64,000 bases of DNA from contig CANJKZ010000724.1 in the NCBI GenBank assembly GCA_947471745.1, forward strand, positions 4,383,501-4,447,500. Reading direction: 5' to 3'. This DNA comes from Closterium sp. Naga37s-1 (Eukaryota > Streptophyta > Zygnematophyceae > Desmidiales > Closteriaceae). The notes beneath the pieces were generated by a model. The model did not search any database. It saw only the letters and a program-made list of their open reading frames with translations, and had not been told where the DNA came from. The stretch's first letter is position 1. Each line of letters begins with the position of its first letter. This document shows positions 19,837 through 30,456 of the stretch, piece by piece. The position numbers were made by a program, and so were the translations under genes.

Positions 19837-20854
19837 TGTTATAGTCTGCAGTCCACTTAGGGGTCGCGGATGCCCATGAAACCGCCTAGGCAGAATCTGA
19901 CGTCTTCAAACCGCCTCTGTTCAAAACGCCGTCACGATCAGCTCCGAGAACATACGAGGCTGAAACTTGGACAGCGGTTAGCCTTAGGTGTCTGCTTTCC
20001 AACGGTATATTACTTGCTATTATCAGAGGTGTGTGCACTACGCAGTGAACGAAAACGTAAGCTCGGCTGAAAAAACGTGTATTCTCATTGATGCAAGGAA
20101 GAGGTGAGTACAACATTGCCTAGGGGACTCATAAGGGGTTGGGTCATCCTGGGAACTCAGAGAAGGTTGAGTCCTAGGGGAGAAAGGCTAGAGAAGAATG
20201 GGAAACGTCCTAGCTAGGTCAGCAAAGCCAACCACACTTGGATGTTCAGAGCTGTACTCAAGGCTACCAATAGTGAGTCAAGCCAACATGAGTCAGCTTG
20301 TCTTCCCACTTGCACCCTCTTGCAAGTTGCTTCCAGGAAGACCACACTTCTCAAAAGGAGGGTTATAGAGTCCCACTTGACCACCTGTACTTCTTGTCTC
20401 ATTCTCTGTCCCTGCACCATTGGCATGACAACAATGAAAGGGTGGCAAGGGAAATGCTGCCAACAGTGCACCATGACTACGGAACAGTGAATTTCGGCAG
20501 CTGTCACGCAATGCTCAGATGTTGGATAGTTCTGAAACTTGGTGACCACTTGCACAGCGGGGCAAAGGACTGCCAGACCAAATTTCAGACCAATCAGATC
20601 TCGGTAGACGAGTCAGCAGCCGAAATGGTGAACTCGGGTGTTACCAAAAAGGAGTAACACACACTTCCGGGATGCCATAAGTCTTGAAACATAAAATGTT
20701 GTCATGCCTTGGTAACTGCTTCAAAAACTCTGAAACTTTGAGGGTTTGAAGAAAACGTGTTGAACAACCTCCCCACAAAATTCCAGAAGCTGAGCAGGCT
20801 TGTAGGCCGAATGGGAGTGCGATGACCGTGCCACTGTAATGTGTTGGCACAACA
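19837..20854 (-). repeat. 5' LTR of Copia-3
   Basis: 1,018-bp LTR. The minus-strand primer-binding site is at about 19822-19834. Confidence 0.95.
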
Positions 20855-21585
20855 TTGCCTACGCGGCCCCGCCGCCCTCACGTCGCGGCCCCGCCGCCCT
20901 CACGTCGCGGCCCCGCCGCCCTCACCTACGCGGCCCCGCCGCCCATAAGTCGCGGCCCCGCCGCCCTCACGTCGCGGCCCCGCCGCCCTCACGTCGCGGC
21001 CCCACCGCCCTTGCCTACGCGGCCCCGCCGCCCTCACCTACGCGGCCCCGCCGCCCTCACGTCGCGGCCCCGCCGCCCTCACGTCGCGGCCTCGCCGCCC
21101 TTGCCTACGCGGCCCCGCCGCCCTCACCTTCGCGGCCCCGCCGCCCTCACGTCGCGGCCCCGCCGCCCTCACTTCGCGGCCCCGCCGCCCTCACCTACGC
21201 GGCCCCGCCGCCCCACTTCGCGGCCCCGCCGCCTACGGTACCGGCCCCGCCGCCTATCCTCACCGGCCCCGCCGCCTACGACCGCCGAGCCGCCCTGCCG
21301 CCGAGCCGCCCAGCAGCCGAGCCGCCCGGGAGCCGAGCCGCCCTGCCGCCGAGCCGCCCGGGAGCCGAGCCGCCGAGCCGCCCTGCCGCCGAGCCGCCCT
21401 GCCGCCGAGCCGCCCTGCCGCCGAGCCGCCCGGGAGCCGAGCCGCCCAGCAGCCGAGCCGCCGAGCCGCCCAGCCGCCGGGCCGCCCTACTGCCGAGCCG
21501 CCCGACCTGCCCTGCCTGGTGAGCACAGCACCACTGTTACTGCGTGCCCTTCCCCTACTGCTTGCACTACTACACTGTCGTCGTC

Positions 21586-24500
21586 ATGGCTACCCCTAGT
21601 GTCCTCGCTTTTGACGCTGAGGGTCGAGCCATTGACTTTGAGGTCTGGGTCGACGACCTGCAGCTGTTCTTACAGTGCGATAGGGCGGACGGTCTTTCCC
21701 TCTTTGACCTCACCTCTGGCGCCTCTCCTGCCCCTGCTGCTGATACTGACCCCACTGTTCGCTCTCAGTGGGCCACCCGCGATGCTGCTGCACGTCTTGC
21801 TGTGCGTCGCCACCTGCCTACCACTGAGCGCGCGCACTTTAGTCAGTACAAGAGTGCTCAGACCTTGTACGAAGCTGTAGTTGCGCGCTACTCTTCCCCT
21901 GCCACTGCTGCCCTGAGCCGCCTCATGCTACCGTACCTCTTTCCTGACCTTGCTGCCTTTCCCACTGTCGCTGACCTCATTACGCACCTCCGCACTAGTG
22001 ACACTCGCTACCGCGCCGCCCTTCCTGCTGAGTTCTGCGCCAAGAACCCCCCCCCCATGTACATCACTCTCTATTACATAGTCACACGCCTCCCTGACTC
22101 CCTTCGCGTAGTCAGGGACCACTTCCTCTCAGTCTGTCCCACCACTCTCACTGTCGACCTCCTCGAGAAGTCCCTCCTGGCGGCGGAGAAGAGCATCGTC
22201 GCTGTAGGAGCCTCTCGTGGTGACCCTCGCACCCCCATCTTTGAGGGGTGTTCTCCTTCCCCCCTGCTGCCCTCTGTTGCCTCTGCTGCTGCTGCCGACC
22301 TGCTTGGTCTTGAGTCGGTCTGCGCGGCGTCTGCCCCTAGCGGGAGACGCCGCCCTGGCAGGGGCAAGGGGGGCAAGGGCGCGGGTGGAACTGGCGGGGG
22401 CGGTGGAGGTGGCGGTGGAGGCGGCGGAGGGAGTGGGGGTGGCGGTGGGAGTGGTGGCGGGGGCGGTGGTGGCGGTGGCAGCAGCGGAGGAGGAGGCGGT
22501 GGTGGCGGCAGCGGTGGGAGCGGAGGCAGCGGTGGTGGTGGAGGTGGAGGCGGCGGTGGCGGAGGGGGTGGAGCTGGTCGGGGTGGTGCCCCGCAGCGTA
22601 GCGGCTCTGGTGGTGGCCAGCGTCAGCAGCAGCAGCAGCAGCAGCGTTCGCGGGACATCCCCCCGCCCCAGCAGCTCCGTGAGTGGTACACGCAGCGTCA
22701 GCGGGGTGGGGGTTTTGGTCCGTGCACCTACGTCCTTCGTTCCGGCGACCGCGCGGGTGAGCGGTGTGGGGGTGCCCACCCCACCCAGCGCTGCTTTGGC
22801 CGCCTGACGGACGCTTGGCGTCAGCAGTTCCCCGAGGCTAGTGAGATTCCCCGTTGGGGAGAGCTGTCTAGGGCTGGCGTAGCTATCTTTGATCTTGACT
22901 TTGATGCTATCCTTGCTGCCATGTATGCTGTGACTATTAGTGAGGAGGGTGACTGTTACCGGTGTTTCCCGCCCGACCCGGGCATTGGTACTGCTGCGCT
23001 AGGTACTTCTGCGGCTGCTGCTCTAGGTGCCAGTGCGTCTGCACTCTCAGGTACTGGTGAGGCTGCGCTCTCAGGTACTGCGTCGGCTTCGGCCTCCCTC
23101 ACCTTCACGCTTGACTCAGGGGCTTCTCGCTCCTTCTTTCGAGACCGCACCACACTCACGCCGCTTGGCCGGCCGGTTGCAGTCTCCCTGGCTGACCCCT
23201 CTGGGGGTCCTGTCCTCTCTCACTTCTCCACTGTCCTCCCGTGTCCGGCTGCCCCCTCGGGCACCTTGTCTGGTCTGTACCTCCCCTCGTTCTCGACGAA
23301 CTTGGTGAGTGGTGCTGACCTGCAGGATGCGGGGGTTCACCAGTTTACTCCTGCGAGTCAGCGGGTGACCCACTGCTCGGACGCCCGCACAGGCCGACAC
23401 CTGGCCACGTTTTCGCGTCGGCCGGGGTCGAGTCTCTACACCCTGACCACTGAGTCTCCTCCTGTCCCTGCGTCTGGCCAGGTAGCTGCGTCGGGTCAGG
23501 TGTTTGCTGCTGCGTCCAGGTCTGGTCCTGAGTCTGCCCCCTGCTCGTGTCGCCGCCTGTCTCAGGAGACTCTCCTGTGGCACCACCGTCTTGGCCACCC
23601 CTCCTTGCCTCGTCTTCGGGGCATGGCTTCCCGTGTCCTTGTCTCTGGTCTTCCCCGGTCTCTCCCTCCCCTTCCTTCGGGACCCGGACCTTCCTGTGTC
23701 CCCTGTGTCGAGGGGCGGCTCCGGGCTGCCCCTCACTCCTCCCAGTTTCCCCCGACAGAGGCTCCTCTGCAGACGCTTCACATGGACGTGTGGGGCCCGG
23801 CCCGCGTCCGTGGGCAGGGTCACGAGCGCTACTTCCTGCTGGTGGTTGACGACTACTCGCGTTACACCACAGTCTTCCCCTTGCGCAGCAAGGGTGATGT
23901 CACTGAGGTGTTGATCGACTGGATCCGCGCAGCTCGTCTCCAGCTCAGGAGGAGCTTCGGCTCGGACTTTCCTGTTCTGCGTCTGCACTCTGACCGAGGT
24001 GGAGAGTTCTCCTCTGGCCTTCTGCGAGCCTACTGTCGTGCACGAGGCATCCGCCAGACCTTTACGCTTCCGGACTCTCCACAGCAAAATGGGATTGCTG
24101 AGCGCCGCATTGGCATGGTCATGGACGTCGCTCGTACGTCCATGATGCATGCGGCTGCCCCCCATTTTCTGTGGCCGTTTGCAGTTCGGTACGCGGCGCA
24201 TCAGATCAACCTTCACCCCAGGGTCTCCCGGCCGGAGACCTCCCCAGCTCTGCTGTGGACGGGGAAGGTCGGCGATGCGTCTGCGTTCCGTGTCTGGGGA
24301 TCTCGGGCGTTTGTCCGCGACTTGTCTGCGGACAAGCTGTCCCCTCGTGCTGCTCCCTGTGTCTTCCTCGGCTTCCCCCCTGACGCCCCAGGGTGGCAGT
24401 TCTACCACCCCTCCTCTCGTCGTGTTCTGTCCTCCCAGGACGTCACGTTCGACGAGTCAGTCCCCTTCTACCGCCTCTTCCCCTACCGCACTCCTTCCCT

Positions 24501-27486
24501 CCCCCCGCCACCGCACTTCCTTGTGCCAGGTCCCCCCCCGGTAGACCCCCTTCCCCCTCAGGGTCCTGCCCCTTCAGGTGTGTCCCAGGTAGACGCAGTC
24601 GAGCCGGTCGAGGTTGCTGGTGACTCTGGTCCTGCTGCGGGTGCTGAGCCTGGGGGTGCTGACTCTGGGGGTGCTACGCGCGTGGGTGCTGAGCCTGGGG
24701 GTGCTGAGTCTGGGGGTACTGAGCCTGGGGGTACTGCGACTGGGGGTGCTGAGCCTGGGGGTGCGGAGTCTGGGGGTGCTGAGCCTGGGGGTGCTGCGAC
24801 TGGGGGTGCTGAGCCAGGGGGTGCTGCGTCTGGAGCTGCTGAGCCTGGAGCTGCGGAGCCTGCGGCCACTGGACCTCCCCTTGTGGCGTCTGGCGGTGCG
24901 GGACCTGGCGGTTCTCCGGGTGCTTCGCCTCGGCGGGAGCCCCTCTCTCCACAGGAGCTGCGCGAGTGGTTTGCTCGCCGCTGGAGACGTACTGCTGGAG
25001 CTGAAGCTCCTTCGGCTGCTGAGGGTACTTGTGCCGCTGGTCCCGGAGCTGCTGGGCCCTCGGGTCCGCCTGGAGCTGGAGCTGCTGCGGGTGTTGGTGC
25101 TGAGACTGCTGTTGTCCTTCCTGGCGGTGGTCCTGCTGCGGGTGCTGCTGGTGCTGCTGGAGGTCCTGCCGCTGGAGGTGCTGTTGGCGCTGGTGCTGCT
25201 GCTGAGGGTGCTGTCCCTGCTGTGTCTGGAGTCGCCGCGCGGCCTCGGCCGTACTTCGTTCCACTCCTACAGCAGGTTCTTGGTCTTTCTCCTCCTGCAG
25301 CGTGTCCACCGCCTGTTCAGTCACAGTCCCAGTTAGAGCCCGCCTCCCCACTTCCTGCTCCCTCTCCTTACACTGGTCCCACTGGAGGTCTTGCTGAGCG
25401 TCGTGAGCCTGCGTCTCGTCCTGCGTCGCCTGTTCGTGCTGCTCGCGCTAGTGGTCGCGGTTCGCGTCAGCGTCCTCCTCCTGTCCCTGGCACGCACCGG
25501 ATGTCTTTGCGTCCGTCCACTGCTCCTCTGCGTGCCGCTTTGCCTTCTCCTCCTGAGTCCTCCCTTCCTGCACTTACCGACCCAGAGTCCGACTCTCTTC
25601 GTGCTGCTAGTCCTACTGTCACACGTCTCCTTGCTACTGTCGTCACTGACCCCTCTTTTGAGTCCACTGCTGCGTCTGCGCTTGTTGCTGAGCTCGTCGA
25701 CTTTGCTGCTCGCTGTCGTCTAGACTACGCTGCCGGTCTTGTTGCTGAGTCTGCGTCTGTCTGTCCTCCGTCCGTCGGGGGTGAGTGTGCTCTTGGCACG
25801 GACGTCCTTGAGGACAGGCAGGAGGAGTTCCAGTGTCTGGCTGCTGCTTCACCTCATCTCGCGTCCGTACTACTTGCCCCTGAGGGAGACCCGGATGCAC
25901 TAGACATCCCGACTCCGCGCTCTTACGCGGAGGCCGTAGAGGGTCCCTACTCCTCTCAGTGGCAGGCAGCTATGGATGCAGAGATGGCGTCCTGGAAGTC
26001 CACAGGCACCTACGTTGACGCGGTGCCCCCTCCTGGGGCGAACATCGTCAGTGGCATGTGGATCTTCAGGGTGAAGCGGCCGCCGGGCTCTCCACCTGTC
26101 TTCAAGGCGCGGTACGTCGCTCGTGGCTTCAGTCAGCGGCAGGGAGTTGACTACTTTCAGACCTTCTCTCCTACCCCGAAGATGACCACTCTTCGGGTGC
26201 TGCTGCACATAGCCGCTCAGCGCGACTACGAGCTCCACTCTCTTGACTTCAGCACTGCTTTCTTGCAGGGTAGCCTGCACGAGGAGATCTGGCTGCGCCG
26301 TCCACCTGGCTTCACTGGGACTTTCCCTCCTGGCACCCAGTGGAGCCTCCGACGACCAGTCTACGGTCTCCGCCAGGCACCGCGTGAGTGGCACGACACA
26401 CTGAGGACTACGCTTGCGGCTCTTGGGTTTGCTCCCTCTACTGCTGACCCGTCGTTGTTTCTGCGCACCGACACTTCTTTGCCGCCGTTCTACATCCTCG
26501 TGTACGTCGACGACTTGGTCTTTGCCACAGCTGACACTGCTGGACTCGCCCACGTGAAGTCCGAGCTGCAGAAGAGACACACGTGCACAGACCTGGGTGA
26601 ACTGCGCAGCTACCTTGGCTTGCAGATCACTCGGGACAGAGCACGCCGCACCATTACCTTGACTCAGTCACACATGGTGCAGCAGGTCCTTCAGCGCTTC
26701 GGCTTCACGTACTCCTCGCCTCAGGCCACTCCTCTGTCTACTCGCCACTCGCTCTCAGCTCTGCCTTCGGATGAGTCCGTAGAGTCGAGTGGCCCGTACC
26801 CAGAGCTTGTTGGCTGCCTCATGTACCTGATGACCTGCACACGACCTGACCTTGCATACCCTCTTAGCATTCTTGCACGCTATGTTGCTCCTGGGAGACA
26901 CCGACCAGAGCACATGGCTGCAGCGAAGAGGGTGTTGCGCTACTTGTGCAGTACGTCAGGCATGGGGCTAGTGCTTGGAGGGCGGAGTCCAGTGGTCCTC
27001 ACTGGGCACGCGGACGCTTCTTGGGCTGACGACCAGGCTACGCAGCGGTCGTCGCAGGGTTACACCTTCAGTCTTGGTTCCGGCTCTGTCTCGTGGCGGG
27101 CTACTCGCTCGTCCTCTGTTCTCGGCTCCAGTTGTGAGGCTGAGATCTACGCCGGGGCCATGGCTGCACAGGAGCTTCGCTGGCTCACCTACCTGCTGAC
27201 TGACCTTGGAGAGCAGCCTCGTTCTCCTCCAGTGCTGTACGTAGACAACAAGGCCATGCTGGCCTTGTGTCGAGAGCAGCGCTTGGAGCACAGAACGAAG
27301 CACATTGCTCTCCGTTACTTTCTTGCTCGTGAGCTGCAGCAGCGTGGTCAGTTGCGACTTGCGTACGTGGCCTCTGAGGCCAACACTGCTGATGTGTTCA
27401 CCAAGGCACTTGCGCCTTGTGACCATCAGCGCTTCTGCACTCAGTTGGGTCTTGTACCTGTCTTGCCTCACTTGCTCTCCTCTTGA
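21586..27486 (+). CDS. Copia-2 gag-pol polyprotein, intact
   Basis: About 1,966 residues; the ATG at 21586 (MATPSVLAFDAEG) is the first in frame. The Gag N-terminus is followed by a Gly-rich tract (about 265-335), a Gln run (about 350) and an unusual Cys/His cluster, C-x13-C-x3-H-x4-C (about 380-403). Protease has TLDSGAS (about 510). The pre-integrase HHRLGH motif (about 665) leads to integrase with HMDVWGP, HSDRGGEF and NGIAER (about 733-836). A repeat of EPGGA/ESGGA units (about 1018-1090) links integrase to reverse transcriptase. RT carries VYVDDLVF (about 1640). RNase H has HADASWA, CEAEIYA and YVDNKAM (about 1808-1885). All catalytic acidic residues are present. The protein is almost identical to that of Copia-4. 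Confidence 0.95.
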   Translation: MATPSVLAFDAEGRAIDFEVWVDDLQLFLQCDRADGLSLFDLTSGASPAPAADTDPTVRSQWATRDAAARLAVRRHLPTTERAHFSQYKSAQTLYEAVVARYSSPATAALSRLMLPYLFPDLAAFPTVADLITHLRTSDTRYRAALPAEFCAKNPPPMYITLYYIVTRLPDSLRVVRDHFLSVCPTTLTVDLLEKSLLAAEKSIVAVGASRGDPRTPIFEGCSPSPLLPSVASAAAADLLGLESVCAASAPSGRRRPGRGKGGKGAGGTGGGGGGGGGGGGGSGGGGGSGGGGGGGGGSSGGGGGGGGSGGSGGSGGGGGGGGGGGGGGAGRGGAPQRSGSGGGQRQQQQQQQRSRDIPPPQQLREWYTQRQRGGGFGPCTYVLRSGDRAGERCGGAHPTQRCFGRLTDAWRQQFPEASEIPRWGELSRAGVAIFDLDFDAILAAMYAVTISEEGDCYRCFPPDPGIGTAALGTSAAAALGASASALSGTGEAALSGTASASASLTFTLDSGASRSFFRDRTTLTPLGRPVAVSLADPSGGPVLSHFSTVLPCPAAPSGTLSGLYLPSFSTNLVSGADLQDAGVHQFTPASQRVTHCSDARTGRHLATFSRRPGSSLYTLTTESPPVPASGQVAASGQVFAAASRSGPESAPCSCRRLSQETLLWHHRLGHPSLPRLRGMASRVLVSGLPRSLPPLPSGPGPSCVPCVEGRLRAAPHSSQFPPTEAPLQTLHMDVWGPARVRGQGHERYFLLVVDDYSRYTTVFPLRSKGDVTEVLIDWIRAARLQLRRSFGSDFPVLRLHSDRGGEFSSGLLRAYCRARGIRQTFTLPDSPQQNGIAERRIGMVMDVARTSMMHAAAPHFLWPFAVRYAAHQINLHPRVSRPETSPALLWTGKVGDASAFRVWGSRAFVRDLSADKLSPRAAPCVFLGFPPDAPGWQFYHPSSRRVLSSQDVTFDESVPFYRLFPYRTPSLPPPPHFLVPGPPPVDPLPPQGPAPSGVSQVDAVEPVEVAGDSGPAAGAEPGGADSGGATRVGAEPGGAESGGTEPGGTATGGAEPGGAESGGAEPGGAATGGAEPGGAASGAAEPGAAEPAATGPPLVASGGAGPGGSPGASPRREPLSPQELREWFARRWRRTAGAEAPSAAEGTCAAGPGAAGPSGPPGAGAAAGVGAETAVVLPGGGPAAGAAGAAGGPAAGGAVGAGAAAEGAVPAVSGVAARPRPYFVPLLQQVLGLSPPAACPPPVQSQSQLEPASPLPAPSPYTGPTGGLAERREPASRPASPVRAARASGRGSRQRPPPVPGTHRMSLRPSTAPLRAALPSPPESSLPALTDPESDSLRAASPTVTRLLATVVTDPSFESTAASALVAELVDFAARCRLDYAAGLVAESASVCPPSVGGECALGTDVLEDRQEEFQCLAAASPHLASVLLAPEGDPDALDIPTPRSYAEAVEGPYSSQWQAAMDAEMASWKSTGTYVDAVPPPGANIVSGMWIFRVKRPPGSPPVFKARYVARGFSQRQGVDYFQTFSPTPKMTTLRVLLHIAAQRDYELHSLDFSTAFLQGSLHEEIWLRRPPGFTGTFPPGTQWSLRRPVYGLRQAPREWHDTLRTTLAALGFAPSTADPSLFLRTDTSLPPFYILVYVDDLVFATADTAGLAHVKSELQKRHTCTDLGELRSYLGLQITRDRARRTITLTQSHMVQQVLQRFGFTYSSPQATPLSTRHSLSALPSDESVESSGPYPELVGCLMYLMTCTRPDLAYPLSILARYVAPGRHRPEHMAAAKRVLRYLCSTSGMGLVLGGRSPVVLTGHADASWADDQATQRSSQGYTFSLGSGSVSWRATRSSSVLGSSCEAEIYAGAMAAQELRWLTYLLTDLGEQPRSPPVLYVDNKAMLALCREQRLEHRTKHIALRYFLARELQQRGQLRLAYVASEANTADVFTKALAPCDHQRFCTQLGLVPVLPHLLSS

Positions 27487-27691
27487 CCTTGCTTGTACTG
27501 TCACATATATATACCTGCTCTTGCTTGTCTAGCTCTATATATATATGTGTCCTCCTGCATGTGAACTGGCCTTGTGGCCTTGTCGTTGTGCTCGGACTGT
27601 GTGGTGACTTTGTGATCCACCCTGAGCTTGCTGTGCTTTGCGTGACTGGTCTTGTGACCCCTTGTTCTCCCCCACTTTGCCTATGGGGGTG

Positions 27692-27825
27692 TGTCAGAAC
27701 ATTATATAGCTTATGCTGTTGTGTAGGCTATAGTGGGGTATCCCATAGGGGGTACAACCCAATTAGGGTTTCCTATATGTACTCACTTCATTCATAGTTC
27801 ATCCATTCGCGTTCTCCTCCCCACA
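27692..27825 (+). repeat. 3' LTR of Copia-2
   Basis: 134 bp, identical to the 5' LTR, and preceded by the purine tract ATGGGGGTG. An AT-repeat region lies downstream of the stop codon at about 27500-27550. Confidence 0.95.
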
Positions 27826-28904
27826 GTAAGGGTTGGCAAAAACAAAAAATTAGCGCCTGGTTTAAAGTCTCGTCTGCCATGGCGAGTGACACCATCCCCC
27901 TGTAGTTCACAAGCATGGCGTCATCGCCAGATTCTAGCAGTACCGTTGATAGGCGACAGCGCCCTTTTACCGTTCAGGCTAGCGCTGCCGCACGTGCACA
28001 GACGTCTCCTCGCCCTATCTTGCCCCAGCCGGATTCTCCCGGTAGTTCTTCTGCCCGGGATGAACCGAGCACTAGCTCTGACCGTCCTCGCCCCACCCTT
28101 CCTCGAGCTGTTGTCCCCACCTTTCCTGAGCGTAACCGCCCGCAGGGACAGATGAAGCGCAACGCCGATGCTGCCCCGCCAAGTCCTCACCACCGCATGT
28201 CGAAACGCTAGCGGAATGCCATGATCGCGAAGGAGAAACTTCACTGGTTGAAGATGCAAGGCTCTCAGCCCGACCTGTCTAATCACGCGCTGGCAAAGCT
28301 CGCGAACGTGCAGCCCTGCCAGATCCGCGAATGGAAGAAGATGAGGGAGCGGCTGGAGGTCGCTTCCAGCTGCCGCCGTCGCCTCATGGGGCACGGGCGC
28401 AAGTCGAAGTACCCGTTTATAGAACGGGCTGTCTACTGCCAGTTCCTGAAACACCGGGCAAGGGGCCTTGCCGTCACGGTCAGCATGCTCCAGAAGTGGA
28501 GCGCCAAGTACATGAAGCACAGGATGCCCGGGGTCAACTGGCGCGCTTCGTTCCGGTGGGCGAATCGCTTCCGCGCGCGCTGGCATTTTGCGAGGCGGGT
28601 GAAGACGAAGATGGAACAGAAGCTGGCAGCGGGTAAGTGAAGCGTAATCATGTTCTCGGTTAACCCGTGGTAATGTTTAGCTAATGTTTCTCGTTGCTCT
28701 GTTCGCAGATTGCAAGGCCAAGGTAGAGTCGTTTTGGGAGTTCTTGCGCCAGATGCGCTCTTTGCATGATTACCCGCTCGACCTCATCGTGAACGAGGAC
28801 CAGACTCCGCTATTCCTGGAGATGCCGGCGGAGCGCTCGCTCGAGATGAAGGGAGCGCGCATGGTTCACGTACGGAGTGCGGGCTATGAGAAGGAGCGTG
28901 TTGC

Positions 28905-29270
28905 TGTGAGGATCTAGGATCGAGCTCAGAAAAGAGAATGTGAATTGAATGATCACCTGGGTACAACACGAGGCTACATATAGCGACACAAGGCCCAGTA
29001 ACCAGGTGTTACGCGAAGGTTCTGAGGGTCGCGAAGCGTCCCGAACAGACCCTTCCCGAATTCGGTAGAAGGCAATTCGGTGGCAACCGAAAAGCCCAGA
29101 ATTCGGTGCACGCAACCTAGCTCGGTGCTATAACTATAATAAAATATAGAAGAGCACCTAGCCTAGGAAATCAAGCAATTCATGCATGCATAAAATAATC
29201 CTATGCTAGAAATAGCATAATAAATTAAAGGCAAGCAAGCATAGCTGGCATAAGCCGTCATACTCTCACA
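28905..29270 (-). repeat. 3' LTR of the gypsy element
   Basis: 366 bp. It is followed inside by the purine tract (29271-29280) and the complement of the pol stop codon (29281-29283). Confidence 0.9.
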
Positions 29271-29301
29271 CGTCCCCCCCTCAAAGCTGGGTGGCGTGAG
29301 A

Positions 29302-29435
29302 TGTCAGAACATTATATAGCTTATGCTGTTGTGTAGGCTATAGTGGGGTATCCCATAGGGGGTACAACCCAATTAGGGTTTCCTATATGTACTCACTTCA
29401 TTCATAGTTCACACATTCACGTTCTCCTTTCCACA
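29302..29435 (+). repeat. 5' LTR of Copia-4
   Basis: 134 bp, identical to 36578-36711. Confidence 0.95.
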
Positions 29436-30456
29436 TGGTATCAGAGGAGGTCCCCTCCTAGGGACTGTTTCTAGGGCCCACCAAAGCGCGCCCCGAGGCG
29501 CGCTTTCCTTTTTTTTAGCGACCCTCCGTGTCGCCCCTAGCGGCCCGTTGCGCCGCCCTTACCTACGCGAGCCCGCCGCCCTTACGTCGCGGCCCAGCCG
29601 CCCTCACGTCGCGGCCCCGCCGCCCTCACCTACGCGGCCCCGCCGCCCTTAAGTCGCGGCCCCGCCGCCCTCACGTCGCGGCCCCGCCGCCCTCACGTCG
29701 CGGCCCCGTCGCCCTCACCTACGCGGCCCCGCCGCCCTCACGTCGCGGCCCCGCCGCCCTCACCTACGCGGCCCCGCCGCCCTTAAGTCGCGGCCCCGCC
29801 GCCCTCACGTCGCGGCCCCGCCGCCCTCACGTCGCGGCCCCCACCGCCCTTGCCTACGCGGCCCCGCCGCCCTCACCTACGCGGCCCCGCCGCCCTCACG
29901 ACGCGGCCCCGCCGCCCTCACGTCGCGGCCTCGCCGCCCTTGCCTACGCGGCCCCGCCGCCCTCACCTTAGCGGCCCCGCCGCCCTCACGTCGCGGCCCC
30001 GCCGCCCTCACTTCGCGGCCCCGCCGCCCTCACCTACGCGGCCCCGCCGCCCCACTTCGCGGCCCCGCCGCCTACGGTACCGGCCCCGCCGCCTATCCTC
30101 ACCGGCCCCGCCGCCTACGACCGCCGAGCCGCCCTGCCGCCGAGCCGCCCAGCAGCCGAGCCGCCCGGGAGCCGAGCCGCCCTGCCGCCGAACCGCCCTG
30201 CCGCCGAGCCGCCCGGGAGCCGAGCCGCCGAGCCGCCCTGCCGCCGAGCCGCCCTGCCGCCGAGCCGCCCTGCCGCCGAGCCGCCCTGCCGCCGAGCCGC
30301 CTGGGAGCCGAGCCGCCCAGCAGCCGAGCCGCCGAGCCGCCCAGCCGCCGGGCCGCCCTACTGCCGAGCCGCCCGACCTGCCCTGCCTGGTGAGCACAGC
30401 ACCACTGTTACTGCGTGCCCTTCCCCTACTGCTTGCACTACTACACTGTCGTCGTC
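29436..30456 (+). repeat. Copia-4 leader: GC-rich short tandem repeats
   Basis: Same GCGGCCCCGCCGCC and GCCGAGCCGCC arrays as in Copia-2, here uninterrupted, ending just before the gag start. No separate gene is supported. Confidence 0.88.

Larger units (their letters stand above)
14115..20854 (-). mobile_element. Copia-3, intact Ty1/copia element nested in Copia-2
   Basis: Two 1,018-bp LTRs (TGTTATAG...CACAACA) lie at 14115-15132 and 19837-20854 and differ at two positions that I see. The target duplication ttgcc is perfect (14110-14114 and 20855-20859). The coding strand is minus. A primer-binding site TGGTATCAGAGC lies two bases inside the right LTR and a GAGGGGGAGTT purine tract beside the left one. 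One uninterrupted gag-pol frame fills the interior, so the element looks autonomous. Confidence 0.96.
13854..21585 (+). repeat. Copia-2 leader: GC-rich short tandem repeats, interrupted by Copia-3
   Basis: Outside Copia-3 (that is, 13854-14114 and 20855-21585) the leader consists largely of units built on GCGGCCCCGCCGCCC plus TCACGTC or TCACCTAC. A different GCCGAGCCGCC-based array precedes the start codon. The repeats stay open in several frames and read as Pro/Arg/Ala-rich peptides. I regard these as low-complexity rather than genes. Confidence 0.85.
13720..27825 (+). mobile_element. Copia-2, Ty1/copia element containing Copia-3
   Basis: Two identical 134-bp LTRs (TGTCAGAA...CCACA) are flanked by the perfect duplication gtaag (13715-13719 and 27826-27830). 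The primer-binding site after the left LTR is TGGAATCAGAGC, a one-base variant of the initiator-Met tRNA complement. The purine tract ATGGGGGTG precedes the right LTR. Without Copia-3 the element is about 7.36 kb. The LTRs are very short for an element this long. Confidence 0.95.

Noticed and set aside
23116..24408. 430-codon open frame antisense to Copia-2 pol, repeated at 31987-33279 in Copia-4
   Set aside because: It mirrors the coding frame of protease/integrase in GC-rich sequence. It has no domain character, and its conservation follows from the near identity of the two elements.
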